Assembly: GCA_035610365.1 (NCBI GenBank)
Contig: CM069435.1
Location: 66,957,389 to 67,021,388 of the forward strand
Length of the DNA stretch: 64,000 bases
Source of the DNA: Aquatica leii
Lineage: Eukaryota > Arthropoda > Insecta > Coleoptera > Lampyridae
Direction: 5' to 3'
The translations under genes were made by a program, and so were the position numbers. Below the pieces are notes generated by a model that was not told the DNA's origin, did no database searches, and saw only the letters and a program-made list of their open reading frames with translations. Shown piece by piece: positions 22,708 through 34,639 of this stretch (its first letter is position 1; each line of letters begins with the position of its first letter).

Positions 22708-25500
22708 GTAATAATAATAATAATAATAAAAGTTTATTATCCAACAGATTTACATCCATTTATAGGACAATATACACACGTGAAAAAAAAAATGCAAGTG
22801 TACACACAAAAATTTTACACAAAATTATATAATTTGAACATTCCTATATTTGCTATATCGTACATATGTAATTACGAAACTAATATTAGTATTATCAATA
22901 ATGGAAAAATAAAACAAAAATGAAAATGAAAAAGGTAGGAAAAAATTAAAAACCAAATTACGCATCATCTAATGCTTTTAACAATAACCCCAAGCTACAA
23001 TTATTGACATCCACGCAATTCGACAACTTGTTATATATCCGGCTACAGTTGACAATTGGGCATCTATATAAAACATTAGTACGGGAATATAAAACGTAAT
23101 TGATTTTCTAGAAAAATAACTAGGCACTAAAAATTTACTAAAGATAATAAATAAGAGGAATCTATTTTATTATTTAGTAAGTTAAAAAGAAAAGTAAGAG
23201 CGAATTTACATCTTCTTCTTTTTAAAGATTGAAAGTCAAATCGTTCTAATAGTTGATCATTAGAAAAACCTCTAGCAAGATAAGCACCATCAGTTTTGAA
23301 AACCAAAAATTTTAAGAATTTTCTTTGAATCGATTCCAACATATTTATTTCATATTTATGTTGAGGATCCCAGATCAAACTGCAGTATTCAAGTTTGCTA
23401 CGTACCAAAGAAAAAAACAAGGATTTTAAAGCTGTCATGTTTGAGAATGATTTACAGTTTCTAAAGATGAACCCAAGCATCCCCATTGAAGAACGAGATA
23501 TACTGTAGACATGTTTATAAAACGTAAGCTTCCTGTCAAAATGGATTCCCAAGTCTTTGATAGAATCAGTTCTGTTCAATCGAACAGAGTGAATACTATA
23601 ATTATATTGAATCCACTGATTTTTTCGCGTATATGAAACTATTTGACATTTGGGTATATTTAGAGATAAGCCAATATCGTAACACCAATCTTGCAAAATA
23701 ACTAATTGTTCTTGAACTAGTTCACAGTCTGCAATAGAAGAAATGCTGGAAAATATTTTTAAATCATCAGCAAAAAATAATTTTTTCAATTTAAGTTTAT
23801 ATGTCAAGTCATCAATATATAACAAAAATAAAAGCGGGCCCAAATTTGATCCTTGGGGTACACCTGATAAAGATAAAATAGGACGAGATAAATAATTATT
23901 ATATGTAACAAATTGCATTCGATTTGCAAGGTAGGATTGAAAAAATAATAGTAAATTGCTGTTGAAACCAAAGTTACTGAGTTTTGCAAGGATAACATCA
24001 TGTGGTATACGGTCAAACGCCTTGGCAAAATCAGTATACACCACATCGACTTGTCCATTATTATCAAGTTCACTAGCTATATGATGCAATAGACATGCAA
24101 GATTAGTAACAGTAGATCGCTGCTCCATGAAACCGTGTTGGTCTGGGGAAATGAATTTCCTTACAACAGGATATATACGAGAATAAATGACCATTTCAAA
24201 TACCTTGGCAAAGTTATTCAATATACTAATAGGTCGATAGTTGGTAATATCAGCTGAATTGCCATTTTTTAAAATTGGGCATATAGTAGCTACTTTCCAA
24301 ACGTTTGGAAACGTGTTGGTGTTTAGTGCAATATTAAATATATAAGTTAACGGTTCAGAAAATACGCTAACACAATCTTTCACTAGAAAGCTTGGTATTT
24401 GATCTGGCCCAGCCGTACATTTGTTGCTTAGCTTTCTTGTAGACGCAATAGTTTCTTCTAACGTGATGTTGCTAATAGAAATGTTAGGCAAGTTATTATT
24501 ATAGTAAAATTGAGATATATCTCTATTAACGGCAGGCGCATATACGCTGCCAAAATAATTACTAAAAGCATCAACTATTTCTTGCGGGTTTGTAAATATT
24601 TTATTATTATAACTTACTTTGTTAGGAATACGCGATGAGCTGCGTTTAGAGTTAACAAAATTCCAGAAGTATTTTGGATTACTAGTAATCGAATTTTGAG
24701 CATCAGTCAAGTATTTGTTGTATGATACAGTAATTTGAGATTTGACAAGTTTCCTTAGTCTTTTGAATTCCAATAAATCAGTTTCTGTAGCATGTTTATG
24801 ATACCGTTTTAAAGATTTAGCTTTATGTTTGATATTACGAATGAGTTCAGGTGAAAACCATTTGGGATAACCGGAAGATTTGTTTGCATATACAGGAACA
24901 TAAGAATTTAATAATGAGTATATAATATTGTAAAATTGATTACACGCAATCTCAACATCAGAAACTGTTTTTAAGAAAGGCCAGTCGACACCAAGAAGAG
25001 AATTATATAAGTTATTATAATCGGCTTTTTTGAAATTAAATCTTTTGTTAGTACAATTAAAAGGAACATACTTTGATTGTTTAGATTTACAATAGAGAAC
25101 TATATGTAATGCGGGATGATAATTATCTTCCGCTATCAAAGGTGCATCATCATGATAAACCTCACATCTTAAATTACTTAGAACTAAATCAAGCAATCGA
25201 TATTTACAGTTAAAAATATTGTTAAATTGCGTTAAATTAAATATATCAATAAATTCATTCATCACCTTCGCTTTCTTATCTATCTCAGAACCGCTAACAA
25301 AATTAGGGATATTAAAATCACCAAGCATTAAAACATCGCCCTGACACCAACTCTCCTGCTCCAGCAACTCAAAAAACAACTGGAAATCATGTAATGTAGT
25401 GCTGGGAGGTATATAAATTGTAACAATAAATAATAAACCAAAAGAGAAACATCTAAAGATTTTCATGCTCTTATTAATTGCACTTATATTTTCTGTGTAC
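22708..25500 (-). mobile_element. 5'-truncated Jockey/CR1-type LINE with (TTA)n tail
   Basis: On the minus strand the element runs from about 25500 through one long ORF (25466-23127), then a 3' UTR of about 400 bp. It ends at ATAATAAACTTTTA followed by about seven TTA repeats at 22708-22730. A short-repeat 3' tail is typical of CR1/Jockey-type LINEs. The 5' end falls inside the endonuclease domain, which fits incomplete target-primed reverse transcription. The ORF is uninterrupted, so insertion is recent relative to the other elements in this window. I could not identify a clear target-site duplication. Confidence 0.9.
23127..25466 (-). CDS. LINE ORF2 protein: truncated endonuclease plus reverse transcriptase
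   Basis: This is a 779-codon open frame. Residues 1-125 are the C-terminal half of an apurinic/apyrimidinic-type endonuclease: IYIPPS near 18-23, GDFN at 49-52 and a variant of the SDHxP motif, EDNYHPAL, at 113-120. The reverse transcriptase occupies about 345-620. It carries TAGPDQIPSFL near 350, NYRPISIL near 405, QHGFMEQRST near 442, the motif A region DFAKAFD near 480, GVPQGSNLGPLLF near 532 and the catalytic FFADD near 561-565. A LEYCSLIW-type block follows, then the thumb and C-terminal segment. This order is diagnostic of Jockey/CR1-group LINEs. A full endonuclease would add about 100 residues, so the given ATG is just the first one in the truncated copy. It would reverse-transcribe its own RNA at a nicked target, but lacking the N-terminal endonuclease half it is probably inactive. 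Confidence 0.93.
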   Translation of the reverse strand: MKIFRCFSFGLLFIVTIYIPPSTTLHDFQLFFELLEQESWCQGDVLMLGDFNIPNFVSGSEIDKKAKVMNEFIDIFNLTQFNNIFNCKYRLLDLVLSNLRCEVYHDDAPLIAEDNYHPALHIVLYCKSKQSKYVPFNCTNKRFNFKKADYNNLYNSLLGVDWPFLKTVSDVEIACNQFYNIIYSLLNSYVPVYANKSSGYPKWFSPELIRNIKHKAKSLKRYHKHATETDLLEFKRLRKLVKSQITVSYNKYLTDAQNSITSNPKYFWNFVNSKRSSSRIPNKVSYNNKIFTNPQEIVDAFSNYFGSVYAPAVNRDISQFYYNNNLPNISISNITLEETIASTRKLSNKCTAGPDQIPSFLVKDCVSVFSEPLTYIFNIALNTNTFPNVWKVATICPILKNGNSADITNYRPISILNNFAKVFEMVIYSRIYPVVRKFISPDQHGFMEQRSTVTNLACLLHHIASELDNNGQVDVVYTDFAKAFDRIPHDVILAKLSNFGFNSNLLLFFQSYLANRMQFVTYNNYLSRPILSLSGVPQGSNLGPLLFLLYIDDLTYKLKLKKLFFADDLKIFSSISSIADCELVQEQLVILQDWCYDIGLSLNIPKCQIVSYTRKNQWIQYNYSIHSVRLNRTDSIKDLGIHFDRKLTFYKHVYSISRSSMGMLGFIFRNCKSFSNMTALKSLFFSLVRSKLEYCSLIWDPQHKYEINMLESIQRKFLKFLVFKTDGAYLARGFSNDQLLERFDFQSLKRRRCKFALTFLFNLLNNKIDSSYLLSLVNF

Positions 25501-25855
25501 GTTAATTTGCATCCAGTCTCTTGGCTGAAAAATAATTGTTTCTAAAGTTGCTCCATTTTAGAAACCGAGGTTTTATGCAAACACGGAGGTTCATGAGCAC
25601 TGTAGGAATACAGCTACCTGACAGCATTCATACAAATTACTGCATTTGTTTTGGTCCTTTAAACGGTCGTGATTAGACTTTTTATAGTGGAAACTTTTTT
25701 TAACCTTGTTTTGTTTTTTGAAAATTCAAAACAAAGGTTAACATTTGTTCTATTAAAATTGTTCGCATCGTAATGTTTCTTCAAGAACTAATAGAAAAAT
25801 TAAATATTTAAAAAAAATGAATTTTGCTCATATTGTTACTATCGTTCTCATTATC

Positions 25856-25999
25856 CGAGGGGTTGATCACCTAGTATATGTGGTGTATCGCGATTGGTAA
25901 ATGTAGTAAATCTTTGGAAAAAATTGGTAAATATTGGTAATTATTTGGTAAATATTTTTAATGTGGTGTACCAAATTTAAGTTAGTGATCAACACCTCG
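25856..25999. mobile_element. 144-bp MITE with 8-bp target duplications (hAT-like)
   Basis: CGAGGGGTTGATCAC at the left end and its inverted match GTGATCAACACCTCG at the right end pair at 14 of 15 positions. TCATTATC flanks the element exactly on both sides (25848-25855 and 26000-26007). An 8-bp duplication is the hallmark of hAT transposons. The interior has imperfect TTGGTAAAT repeats and no ORF, so this is a non-autonomous element. The TIR start is not the usual hAT CAG, so the superfamily rests mainly on duplication length. Confidence 0.85.
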
Positions 26000-26007
26000 T
26001 CATTATC

Positions 26008-29000
26008 TTATTGCGATTAAACTATGTTTTAGATTGTCTTTTTTTGGCAACCTCCATTGCAAGACGTCGCCAAACTAAATTTGTTGTTAAGCCAAATAAG
26101 AATTTTACCATATTTTTAACGTAATTGACCAATTGTTGCTCAACTGCGATGGAAGTGTTAGTTCTCTCTATATGTTACCTAAACATTTTGTGGTTCTAAC
26201 TGTTCTTTGTTTTCGCCGTATTTTCTTTACTATAAAAAGAGAAAAAACATCTACAGGTAAAATTGTGCTATTTCTCACACTATTCATTTTTAGTTTAAAA
26301 ATTTACACCTTTATTTTTTAGTCAAATTTTTTGTATAGTTGTATTTTTTGTTGTAAATTTAGCATTTATAGTTGTTTGACTAAATGCAAGAAAACTTTCT
26401 TTCCAAGTAATGTGTTTTTTTAACTAGATACATATTTCAGTTTAGTTTTAATCTAATTTTGAACAATTATTAATAAATAGAGTTAAAAATCAAATTAGTA
26501 TTCGACAATATAAAAGAATTTGGGAAATGTTTAATCAACAGCCATCAAATCGCAAATTGTTTGAACTGAGACATCATGGCATATGCCAAGCTTGTACTAA
26601 TATGATTGTTTAAATTAATTGGTTATTTTGTTGTTATATTATTTTGAAGAATTGGTTTCACTTAAAAATTGTCCGATTTTTGTAACTGAAAGCGTTGCTG
26701 AAAGATAGTATGTACGGATTAATCATGTCGTCATTTTATCTCTCAGAAACATTTAAACGTGACGTTAATAGGATCAGCTTACATAACAAACCAAAGCTTG
26801 TTTTTGATTACACCGAATCTTGCTACTACCACCTGTTTGTAAATCAGCAAAATGTATCTTATGATTATAGAGCGTAGTAAAATATGATATAACACGTACA
26901 ATTTTAATGTACTTTCTTGTTCTTCACATACGTTTAATATACAAAGGTTGTTTTTGCTTATAAATTATACAAAAATACAGTACACGCCCACAAGAAATTT
27001 TAATTCCCACAGATTGCGAAAACAGCCTTAATATACTGCCACACATTTTTTCTAATTTTTTAAAAACTGTTTTTGTAATAAAATTTTCGTTTATTTTTTT
27101 TTGTTTGTGTCCTTGAGTTATAGATAAAGTTTTATTCAATTGTTATTAACTTAGTTTTGTGTATTTCTACTAATCTTTTATTTAATTATGTTTACTGATT
27201 AAATTAAATTTTTGTTAACATATTTGTATTAAATCTTTTTTAAGCAAAAGTAATTGTCAATATGATTTTAATTAATAAAAGGTATATTATACAATTAATG
27301 CTACTAAAATATAAACTTTTTGTATATGAAAGAAATTACTTTGTATGATTACAAGGTTTTTTTAATTAGTGCAAATTGATTCTACTAATATTAAATTTGT
27401 TTATTACACAAAACCAAAAATTTGTTCAATAAACATTTTTTTTTAATTTTATTTTTAAATTATGTACTAGAACTAGAATAGAATTTTTGTTCAACAGAAA
27501 ATTTGATATGCAATTTTGCAATAAAGCTGAATATACATACATGTTTTTTTTTAATTATACAATTTTTAATTAAACAAGTTAACTTACCATTATTAAAACA
27601 GTTAAACAAGTAACATTAAATGTTTGTGTACAAATTGCTAAAAGTGTGAACAAATTATAATAATCAATTTAACAAGTCAAACTTATTTAGTAGACAAATT
27701 GTGTAACAACAAAAATATTTTTTTAGTAATGTCAAATTTTAAAATGGGTTTAATTTGTAATCTTAAATTATAACTAATTATACTTAAACAAGAGACTAAA
27801 CCAATTATTTATGTTAAACTATTCGTGGTTGTACATCGGAACCTTTAACTTAAAATATTAGTAAATTTGCTTAATATTTCATTATAAAAGGTTAGTATAA
27901 TCCGGTGTTCCTTTATTAAAGTTTACTGCATAAGACTAATCCATATTAAATAAATCTCGTTGGCGTGTTAACGCATAGTGTTTCAAGATAAATTGTAAAG
28001 AAAATGAGATGTAGCTAGTACACCGTTTAGTTATTTTGCACGATTAAACAAACTGGCGCTTTCAGATAACGTAATGTTTACACAAATTAAAATTATTAAA
28101 GATTTATTGATTTATGATTTTAGTATACTGGCGTTTAAATAACACACAACTAATATTCTTTTAATTTACACAACTGTATTTTATTAAGATACGTATTGTT
28201 TATATAATTTGATTATTATACTTATATAAAAACTTATTATAAACAAACGTTTACTAATTTATAATTACAGTAACTAAACATAAATTAACATTTTTTTAAA
28301 TATTTTAGTTTTTAACATTTAAACATTTTTTTAATTACGTTAATATATTAGGTTTTTCAAAATTTTGTACCAACAACATTTTGTATTTGTCTTTATTTTA
28401 TTTAAGTACTATCACAGAACTTCATTATACAAACGTTATAATACAGAAGGTTATATTTTACAGACTATGAATCTGAAAACAAACATCAAAGGAAAGTTAC
28501 ATTAAGTTAAACTAATAACAGTAAGATACAATATAACACTTAAGTGCTCTATTACTGCTTTTTGGTTGTAAAATCAAACGAAACTTTTACAGACTAATAA
28601 ATGTATATAAAACCACTTAAACGTTTATATACTATATTTTTACTATTATTTATAAAAACATTTTTTAATTAATTATTGATTTTTAAATGTTTATTTTGTA
28701 CGTTAATGATATGTTAACACACACCGTCTCAAAACTGTTATGTAAAGATGTCAACAACGCAAACTCTCAGACCACACACATGACCTGTAACATAACAATA
28801 TGATAATTTAATAAAACTGTATTAAAATAAATGAAAAATAACAAAAGCAGTAGTAAAATAAAACATAATATCAGGTGTGGGTCAAGCTAAAATGAATTTA
28901 AATCAAAATAATCAAGTACATAATTGTAATCTAAATTTAAAAAAATTGGCATAAAAGTTAAAACGCTGTTGCATTTTGAAGTTAAAAATTCTGTAAACAA

Positions 29001-29099
29001 AGCATTTGTTTGTATAGCATAGAAACAAAATTTTAAGTTTTATATAAAATCTGTAAAATTATTACACAAACTTAAACTCACTGATAAATTAAAAGTTAA
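26008..29099. other. AT-rich intergenic sequence
   Basis: Short open frames occur at 26133-26321 and 26695-26877 (plus) and 26924-27139 (minus), but none has a recognisable motif. I see nothing else of note. Confidence 0.4.
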
Positions 29100-29530
29100 T
29101 TTATTTATGAACACAGTTAGTGATCATTGCCATCAAAGTGTTTAATAAATTATCTGAAAATAAACCAAGAAAATTAAAACACATTTTTACTAAACTTGAC
29201 AAAATAAAAGAAGAAATAACTATAAAAGCATTACAATTCAACGGAATCAACCATAGTCAAGGTTTAGTCTTATATAAACATATTAAAAAAACAACAAATA
29301 GTTGTGAATGAAAATATTCAAGTTGCTGCTCTAAGTCGTATAGATAGAATGATTAAAGACAGATTTATTATAGGTTTGAATAATAAAATAGTACAAAAAA
29401 AACTTATAAGAAATGATAACATAGAATTAAACTTATTGTTAATTTTTGCACAACTGCAGAAGTAAGACAACATTAGATACAGAAGTGTCAGTAAATAAAG
29501 CGAAAGAGACAAAGCACTTAAATAATTTTA
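29100..29530 (+). pseudogene. Ty3/gypsy gag remnant
   Basis: The clearest part is at 29337-29466, where a frame reads RIDRMIKDRFIIGLNN, then KIVQKKLIRNDNIELN. This matches the capsid C-terminal pattern of insect Ty3/gypsy gag proteins (SLIRDRIVxGIxDxxVxxRLLxExxLTL). The upstream frame (29120-29311) may be an earlier gag piece but is weak. Stops and frame changes separate the parts. No zinc knuckle was found after it. The remnant lies in the same orientation as the RNase H fragment 1.6 kb downstream, and both could belong to one decayed element. Confidence 0.6.
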
Positions 29531-31139
29531 ATTGAAGACCAGACACGTTATCAATGCTCACATGCATTTCTAAAAATAAAATAATGTGACGTGTATTTTT
29601 TTACATGTTCGCTAACGGTTATTATTATTTAAACGAAGGAATTTATAGTCGCTAAAAATTAATTATTTTTTTAATTATATATGTATAACATTAAACAAAA
29701 AATATTTTTTTCTTAATAATTAAGTAGAGAATTATGTATCCCTGTTGAGACAATTTGAATATAAACAGTCAAACAAAATGTAAAACAATCCGATTATGCC
29801 GTTAGCTACATTTACACCTAAAACTCGACTGATTAGATTTAAACATCATTTGAAATTTTTAATTAATCTGATCAGCAACAATTTCATGAATTCATTTGTA
29901 GGGTAACATTAATTAAAATAAATCGTTAAAATTTTTTCGTTTAAGTAAATGTATTTAACAGATTTGTACGATTTGTCTAACGAAAGGTATTGCAACAACC
30001 CTTTTTATTAATCTCAAATTACCAGTTAAAAAATAATAAGCATTTATACAGCAAAAAATTTGAAACCAAAATTAATTGTCTTAAAGAAATTTAATAAAAT
30101 AAATATAAAAACATATATCTACAAGGTTACGTTTAACTGTTCATGTAATGCAAATAAGAACAGTCAATCTTAAAGAACAAGTAAGTTTAAGTTAACTTTG
30201 CATTATTTATAGTTCAAACCTCCACTTTTATATAAAATATTTGCAAAACAATGTATTGTTTCCTAACCTGGTAGCGAAGACGATGAGAAAACAGATTATT
30301 TATAATCTATCTGTAAAGATCATAGAAATAAGAATCTAATTTCAGGCGTACAATAGTACTTTAATAGAATGATTCTTTCTATATTTTATTCTATCTATAT
30401 TTTAGTTTATAACTGTTCTTTAAAATTGTAAAATATTTATTTAGTTAGTTTTAAGTTACTGGTTTCAACAATTTTTACTGCATCTTCATAAATTTTATTC
30501 TTGTAAAACAATAGACCTGTATGTAAGGTACCAGTCAATCTCTGGGAGTACTTATATGGTCACTTCAAATAATTCTCATTTTAAATAAATATTCTGAAAT
30601 TATACCTTAACAGTTTGTATAAATTGAAGATAACCTTAATACTTAGTAACTTTAACATAAGTAAATGTTGTTAAAATTTTATTTTAATCAGTAGTTAACC
30701 TCACTTTCTTATATACAAACAAATCAGAAGTAGTTTTCAAATTACGCCATAAGATATGCGCTTATAAACAATGCCAATTAATATGCGCAAAAACAAAACT
30801 GTTTTTCTAATAAGTGTCGACATCTACTTTTGCGGAACATTTTTGGAATAAAAGTTCTTATAAAATATTCCGTCTTTCTACTATATACTCTTTGACATAA
30901 TCATAAAAATACTTTCAATAGTAAAAAGAAACATGCTAACAAAAAACAAATACTTAAATAAATATAAAAGTATATTTAAAAGAATAAGTCAAATATACTG
31001 TGTAACAAAAAAGATTCGTACATGCATACAAGCTTAAAGAATTGTTGGGATTCATTAAAACAATTCAAGAAAAATGTCTAGATTCTAGAACACTTAAAAA
31101 TACGTATGTACAGAAAAATTCTTGTACATCAACATCGGA
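29531..31139. other. AT-rich sequence, possible decayed interior of a gypsy element
   Basis: No motif is visible here. Its position between gag-like and RNase H-like fragments in the same orientation suggests it may be the decayed protease/RT portion, but this is an inference from order only. Confidence 0.3.
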
Positions 31140-31625
31140 AACATTATGTTACAATTGACTGGTAAAAATCTATTCACCGCAATAGACATGAAGGAATTAT
31201 TTTGACACCTGACATTTTATTGCTTTACATATGAACAAGAGGTAATAGTTCAAACTGATCACAAGTTTCTGATTGCAATTTTTAACAAGGATATAAATAA
31301 ATTAATGCAAGATTACAAAGAATGTTGTTTAATCTTTCGAAGTACAAAATCAAATTAACGTACTTAGCAGGAAGAGTAATATACAATTCTAATACTTATT
31401 GCAAGCTTTTATAAATACGGATACACAAGATAATTTTGAAATCCAATATATTGCTCAATCTCTTGTAAATCATATCCCAACAAATAATAAAAAAGACTTT
31501 TACAACAGAAACTTCCAAAGACAAAATTATATCTGAAGTTACAACTTACCTAGAAAAAGGATGGGCAAGTAAAAATTTAAACAGTAAATAGATATTTAAC
31601 CAACAAGGTTAATAGTAAAGGCGAT
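31140..31625 (+). pseudogene. Ty3/gypsy RT/RNase H remnant
   Basis: LTGKNLFTAIDMKE at about 31153-31195 matches the RT motif A region (usually FSxIDLKxGFWQ). A deletion then joins it to YEQEVIVQTDHKFL (about 31227-31272), the conserved QTDHKPL block between RT and RNase H, followed by AIFNKDINKLM. After a frameshift near 31310, RMLFNLSKYKIKLTYLAGR matches the RLQRMLLxLxxYxxxxxYxPGK block. The order is right for Ty3/gypsy pol, but about 200 residues between motif A and QTDHK are gone. It is dead. Confidence 0.8.
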
Positions 31626-32500
31626 TCATAATTGCGAATTTTTAAAATGCGAGCAAGCGCAGCGAGTGAGATTGCTAATATCGTCTAGATTATTAATCGG
31701 CGATTAGCAAACGAGTTAGTTTTTTCGTTGATTGTATATTATTAAAGTTTGAATTTTTTTATGTCACAATTGATTTTTATGTAAAAACGTTAACTAATAC
31801 AATCTACCTAACTTTATAAAAATATATTCTTTACAGATAGATTATAATAGAGGTTATTACCGTTATATTTCTGATACATTTACTATACGTTAATATAAGT
31901 ATTAGCAAACGATTAACAAAAAAATGTATTATTGTAATCTTGTGTTATACGTATTTCAAAGAATTTTTACCTAAAAGTATAAAACCTAAAATGTTAAAAT
32001 GATTTATGAAAAACGTTTTGGAGTTTTAAAATGTAAAATAAAGAACATTTTTAATATAGCAAAAAATTAGTTGTGATATTAAAAAACAATAAAAAATTTT
32101 GTAATGTGAAACGACATCAAAAATGTATTAAACTGATGATTAACCACGAGAAACCAAATAGATCATAAAAATTTAATAGATAAAATTGTTAGAATTTTCT
32201 AGTTTTTATCATCACCACTCTAACCTACTAACAAAATTAGCTAATTCCGTCATAAAAAAACTTTAAAACGTGGTCACAATTAAATATAGTGCAAAGTGTT
32301 TCAATTCAAAATTGTTAAATTTGAGATAAAGAAAAAATAAAATCAACATTAAGAGTTGACAAAAATTACAATGATAAATTAGTTAATAAAATTTATGACT
32401 TAGTAGGTAATAAGTTGAATTATGTTAGTAATGGTATAAGTTACATATCCACTAATATGAAGAGATAGTACATTATAATATAGTAACAGGTAAGATTAGA
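31626..32500. other. AT-rich intergenic sequence
   Basis: No coding motif. A short CpG-rich cluster with GCGAGCAAGCGCAGCGAG lies at about 31648-31668, unusual for this window but too short to interpret. Confidence 0.4.
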
Positions 32501-32517
32501 ACGCCTTTCGGGTTTGA

Positions 32518-32725
32518 ACCATGTTGATGCAACCAAAGTTGCCAATGTTTTGTCTACTTTCGTCAAAAATTTTATTAGATCGTAAAAGAAAGCAAAAACA
32601 GTCAACAATATTCTAATAAAAAATGATTACAGAGTTAAGTAATCAACTTGGTAACGAAGCCAGATTCTAAATTCCATAGAAGTGACTGAAATAGAAGTTG
32701 TCTCCGTATTTGTAAAAATATTGGC
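32518..32725 (-). repeat. direct repeat flanking the Penelope-like element (copy B)
   Basis: On the plus strand this segment shares with 34228-34440, in the same order, TTGCCAAYGTTTTG, TAYTTTYGT, ATTNNRCTAGRKCGTAAAA-like text, TTACAGAGTTAAGTAATCAACTTG (CACAGTTAGGTAATCAACTTG in copy A) and GTTGTCTCCGTA. It lies at the 3' side of the minus-strand Penelope coding region. Penelope-like elements often carry such pseudo-LTRs because of partial tandem insertion. Confidence 0.65.
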
Positions 32726-34215
32726 TTTGTTAAACCAGTAACCACCGAAAGAAAACCAAAGAGAAAATAGCGCAAATATAAAAGACGCAATGAACCAAGG
32801 ATTCAATAACGGAACGTTTCTGTGCCGGATAAAGATGAGACAAAGCATGAAAAGATATTTGTTTGTGTGAATTTGCGATGAACAGAATGGCCTAAACCTC
32901 AAGCAACCGTTTTAAAAGATTCACATAAACATGTAAGCTACAACAGAAGATGACAAAAAACAAATAACGGCGCTTGAAACTTGTTTGTAAAATTTGTTAG
33001 TAAATTGAAAATAAGTGAATAATAAATACTTATCAATGAGAGAAACCAAACTCAAATCTTTGTCATGTTGAAACAAATATTGCTTGATGGTAATAAACGA
33101 ACCTCTAATAGAGTCTTTGATAAAAGTGACATGAAAACTCAAAAGAGCATCGTAGGGTTCAAACTTTATAAATTTAAAACGTTGAATAAAATGAGGAGAG
33201 TTAAAGATGTGAGAAGAAGTTTTGCCTGTAAATTAAGAAAAAATGTTGGAAAAAACTAGACTATCTTGTAAGTAAAAGATTGGATAATACTATGTCTAAA
33301 AAATATAATTTGTTTGTGGATTTTAAGAAGTCTGTATTGACAAAATAATTAAAAGCTAAAGGAGTAAGTGGTCGTTTGGTTTCAGGAAATAAATTACAAG
33401 ATCTAATAATTTCGTTGACCGCGCAGTTAATCTTCAAAGTGGGATTACAAGTTAAAGGAGCGTACGTATTCTCTGAAAAAATAGAATGTATTTTCTCAAC
33501 GTAATCCGTGTGATTCAAAATAAGAGTAGCGTGGCTTTTATCGGCTGGAAGAACTATTATATTGCGATTTCTACAAAAACTTTACAGAGTTAACTTTTCC
33601 GACTCAGAAATATTAAACTATAGTTGATTGAAGAATGAGTAGTATGAATACGAATGGGAACTGAGATGTGGCGGGAAAGATGTTTTATAAAATACTCAAC
33701 AGTACATAAAATATCTTCTATAAGAATACGTTTGGGAGCAACAACAAATAGCACCGATTCATGTGCTAAAGTAAGAGTCAAATTAAATAGGTTACACACT
33801 GTTTTTTTGGAACCAGTAGTTAAAGAAACTGATTTTTGGATTCCAACATTGAAACTTTTTGAGATGAGTTTAACCGTAGAGTGGTATTAGAGTAATGTTT
33901 TCAAAAAAATCTAATCATTTGGAAATAGAGAGTTAACCAACTCAAGATGAAGATAAAAGAGTTTTTTGCTTAATCCGTTCGCGTATCAATGCTAGACTAG
34001 CACGGTTAAAAATATTTTTACACAAAGGTGTCTGAATGTAGAATTTACTTTTGAGAAATTTAGGACTAATGTTGTAATCACGACAACGAATAAAAGAAGT
34101 TAAAGTTTGACGAGTTTGCAACAAAGTTTGGAAAATACAAAAGTTTTAGAAGATTAATTATTTCCGTAGAGATTTTAATGTAATCACAAAGGTATCCACG
34201 GCCGGAGTCTATGCT
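32627..34215 (-). pseudogene. Penelope-like element reverse transcriptase, multiply broken
   Basis: Minus-strand blocks occur in Penelope order. LLQTRQTLTSFIRCRDYNIS plus a following FNRASLALIRERI lie at 34124-33942. VVAPKRILIEDILCTVEYFI lies at about 33755-33690. NIIVLPADKSHATLIL with DYVEKIHSIFS lies at 33560-33470 (family: VILPADKGNATVxM). SPHFIQRF-like text follows, then a motif A region reading LLSFHV near 33145, where the family has LVSFDV, so the first catalytic Asp is replaced by His. YFQFTNKFYKQVS (about 33020-32980) and a degenerate PxSPVVAxxFM block follow. The YxDD motif C is absent: about 80-90 residues seem deleted before ALSHLYPAQKRSVIESLVH (about 32850-32790). Several frameshifts occur. 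No GIY-YIG domain was found in this copy. It is clearly dead. Confidence 0.85.
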
Positions 34216-34227
34216 AAAATTAGAACA

Positions 34228-34440
34228 TTTTTGATTCGGACTGTGCTGAGGTTGTAACTGAAATTGCCAACGTTTTGCTTACTTTTGTAAGGGATTTCGC
34301 TAGGGCGTAAAAAAATTGAAAACTTAAAGAAATAAACGATAATCTAACAAATAATTGATGCACAGTTAGGTAATCAACTTGTTAACTAAGCAAGATTTTA
34401 AACTAGAAGTAGAAGATGTTGTCTCCGTAATTATAGAAAA
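34228..34440 (-). repeat. direct repeat flanking the Penelope-like element (copy A)
   Basis: This is the partner of 32518-32725, immediately 5' (minus-strand sense) of the Penelope N-terminal coding block. Its inner end begins a further inverted structure running to 34626. Confidence 0.65.
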
Positions 34441-34626
34441 AGTATTGTGACAAGCTGGACTCTAATTGAGTTACGTTCAAAAAAAGGTGTGTTTTTGATA
34501 AACCCTTTTTTGGTTTCCGGTTGTTATTGGATTATCAAAAACACGTCTCTCTTCAAACGTAATCCAATCAGAGTTTGCTCTTTTCGCCGAGATAATATTT
34601 TTTCTATAAATACGAAGACAACAACC
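34416..34626. repeat. inverted repeat, about 90-bp arms
   Basis: GTTGTCTCCGTAATTATAG at 34418 pairs with the minus-strand reading of 34626 (GTTGTCTTCGTATTTATAG). Matching continues through AGAAAAARTATT, CTCTRATTGRRTTACGTT and GTGTTTTTGATAA on both sides. The loop is about 25 bases around TTTCCGGTTG. The arms extend the pseudo-LTR copy A in opposite orientation. The right arm abuts the broken gypsy integrase. Confidence 0.65.
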
Positions 34627-34639
34627 GTTTCTTCTACAA

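Noticed and set aside
23804..24073. 89-codon minus ORF inside the LINE
   Set aside because: Overlapping shadow frame of the RT reading frame.
26695..26877. 60-codon ORF with KPKLVFDYTES, reminiscent of the piggyBac KPxIIxxYNxxKGGVD block
   Set aside because: The diagnostic KGGVD does not follow and no other piggyBac block lies nearby.
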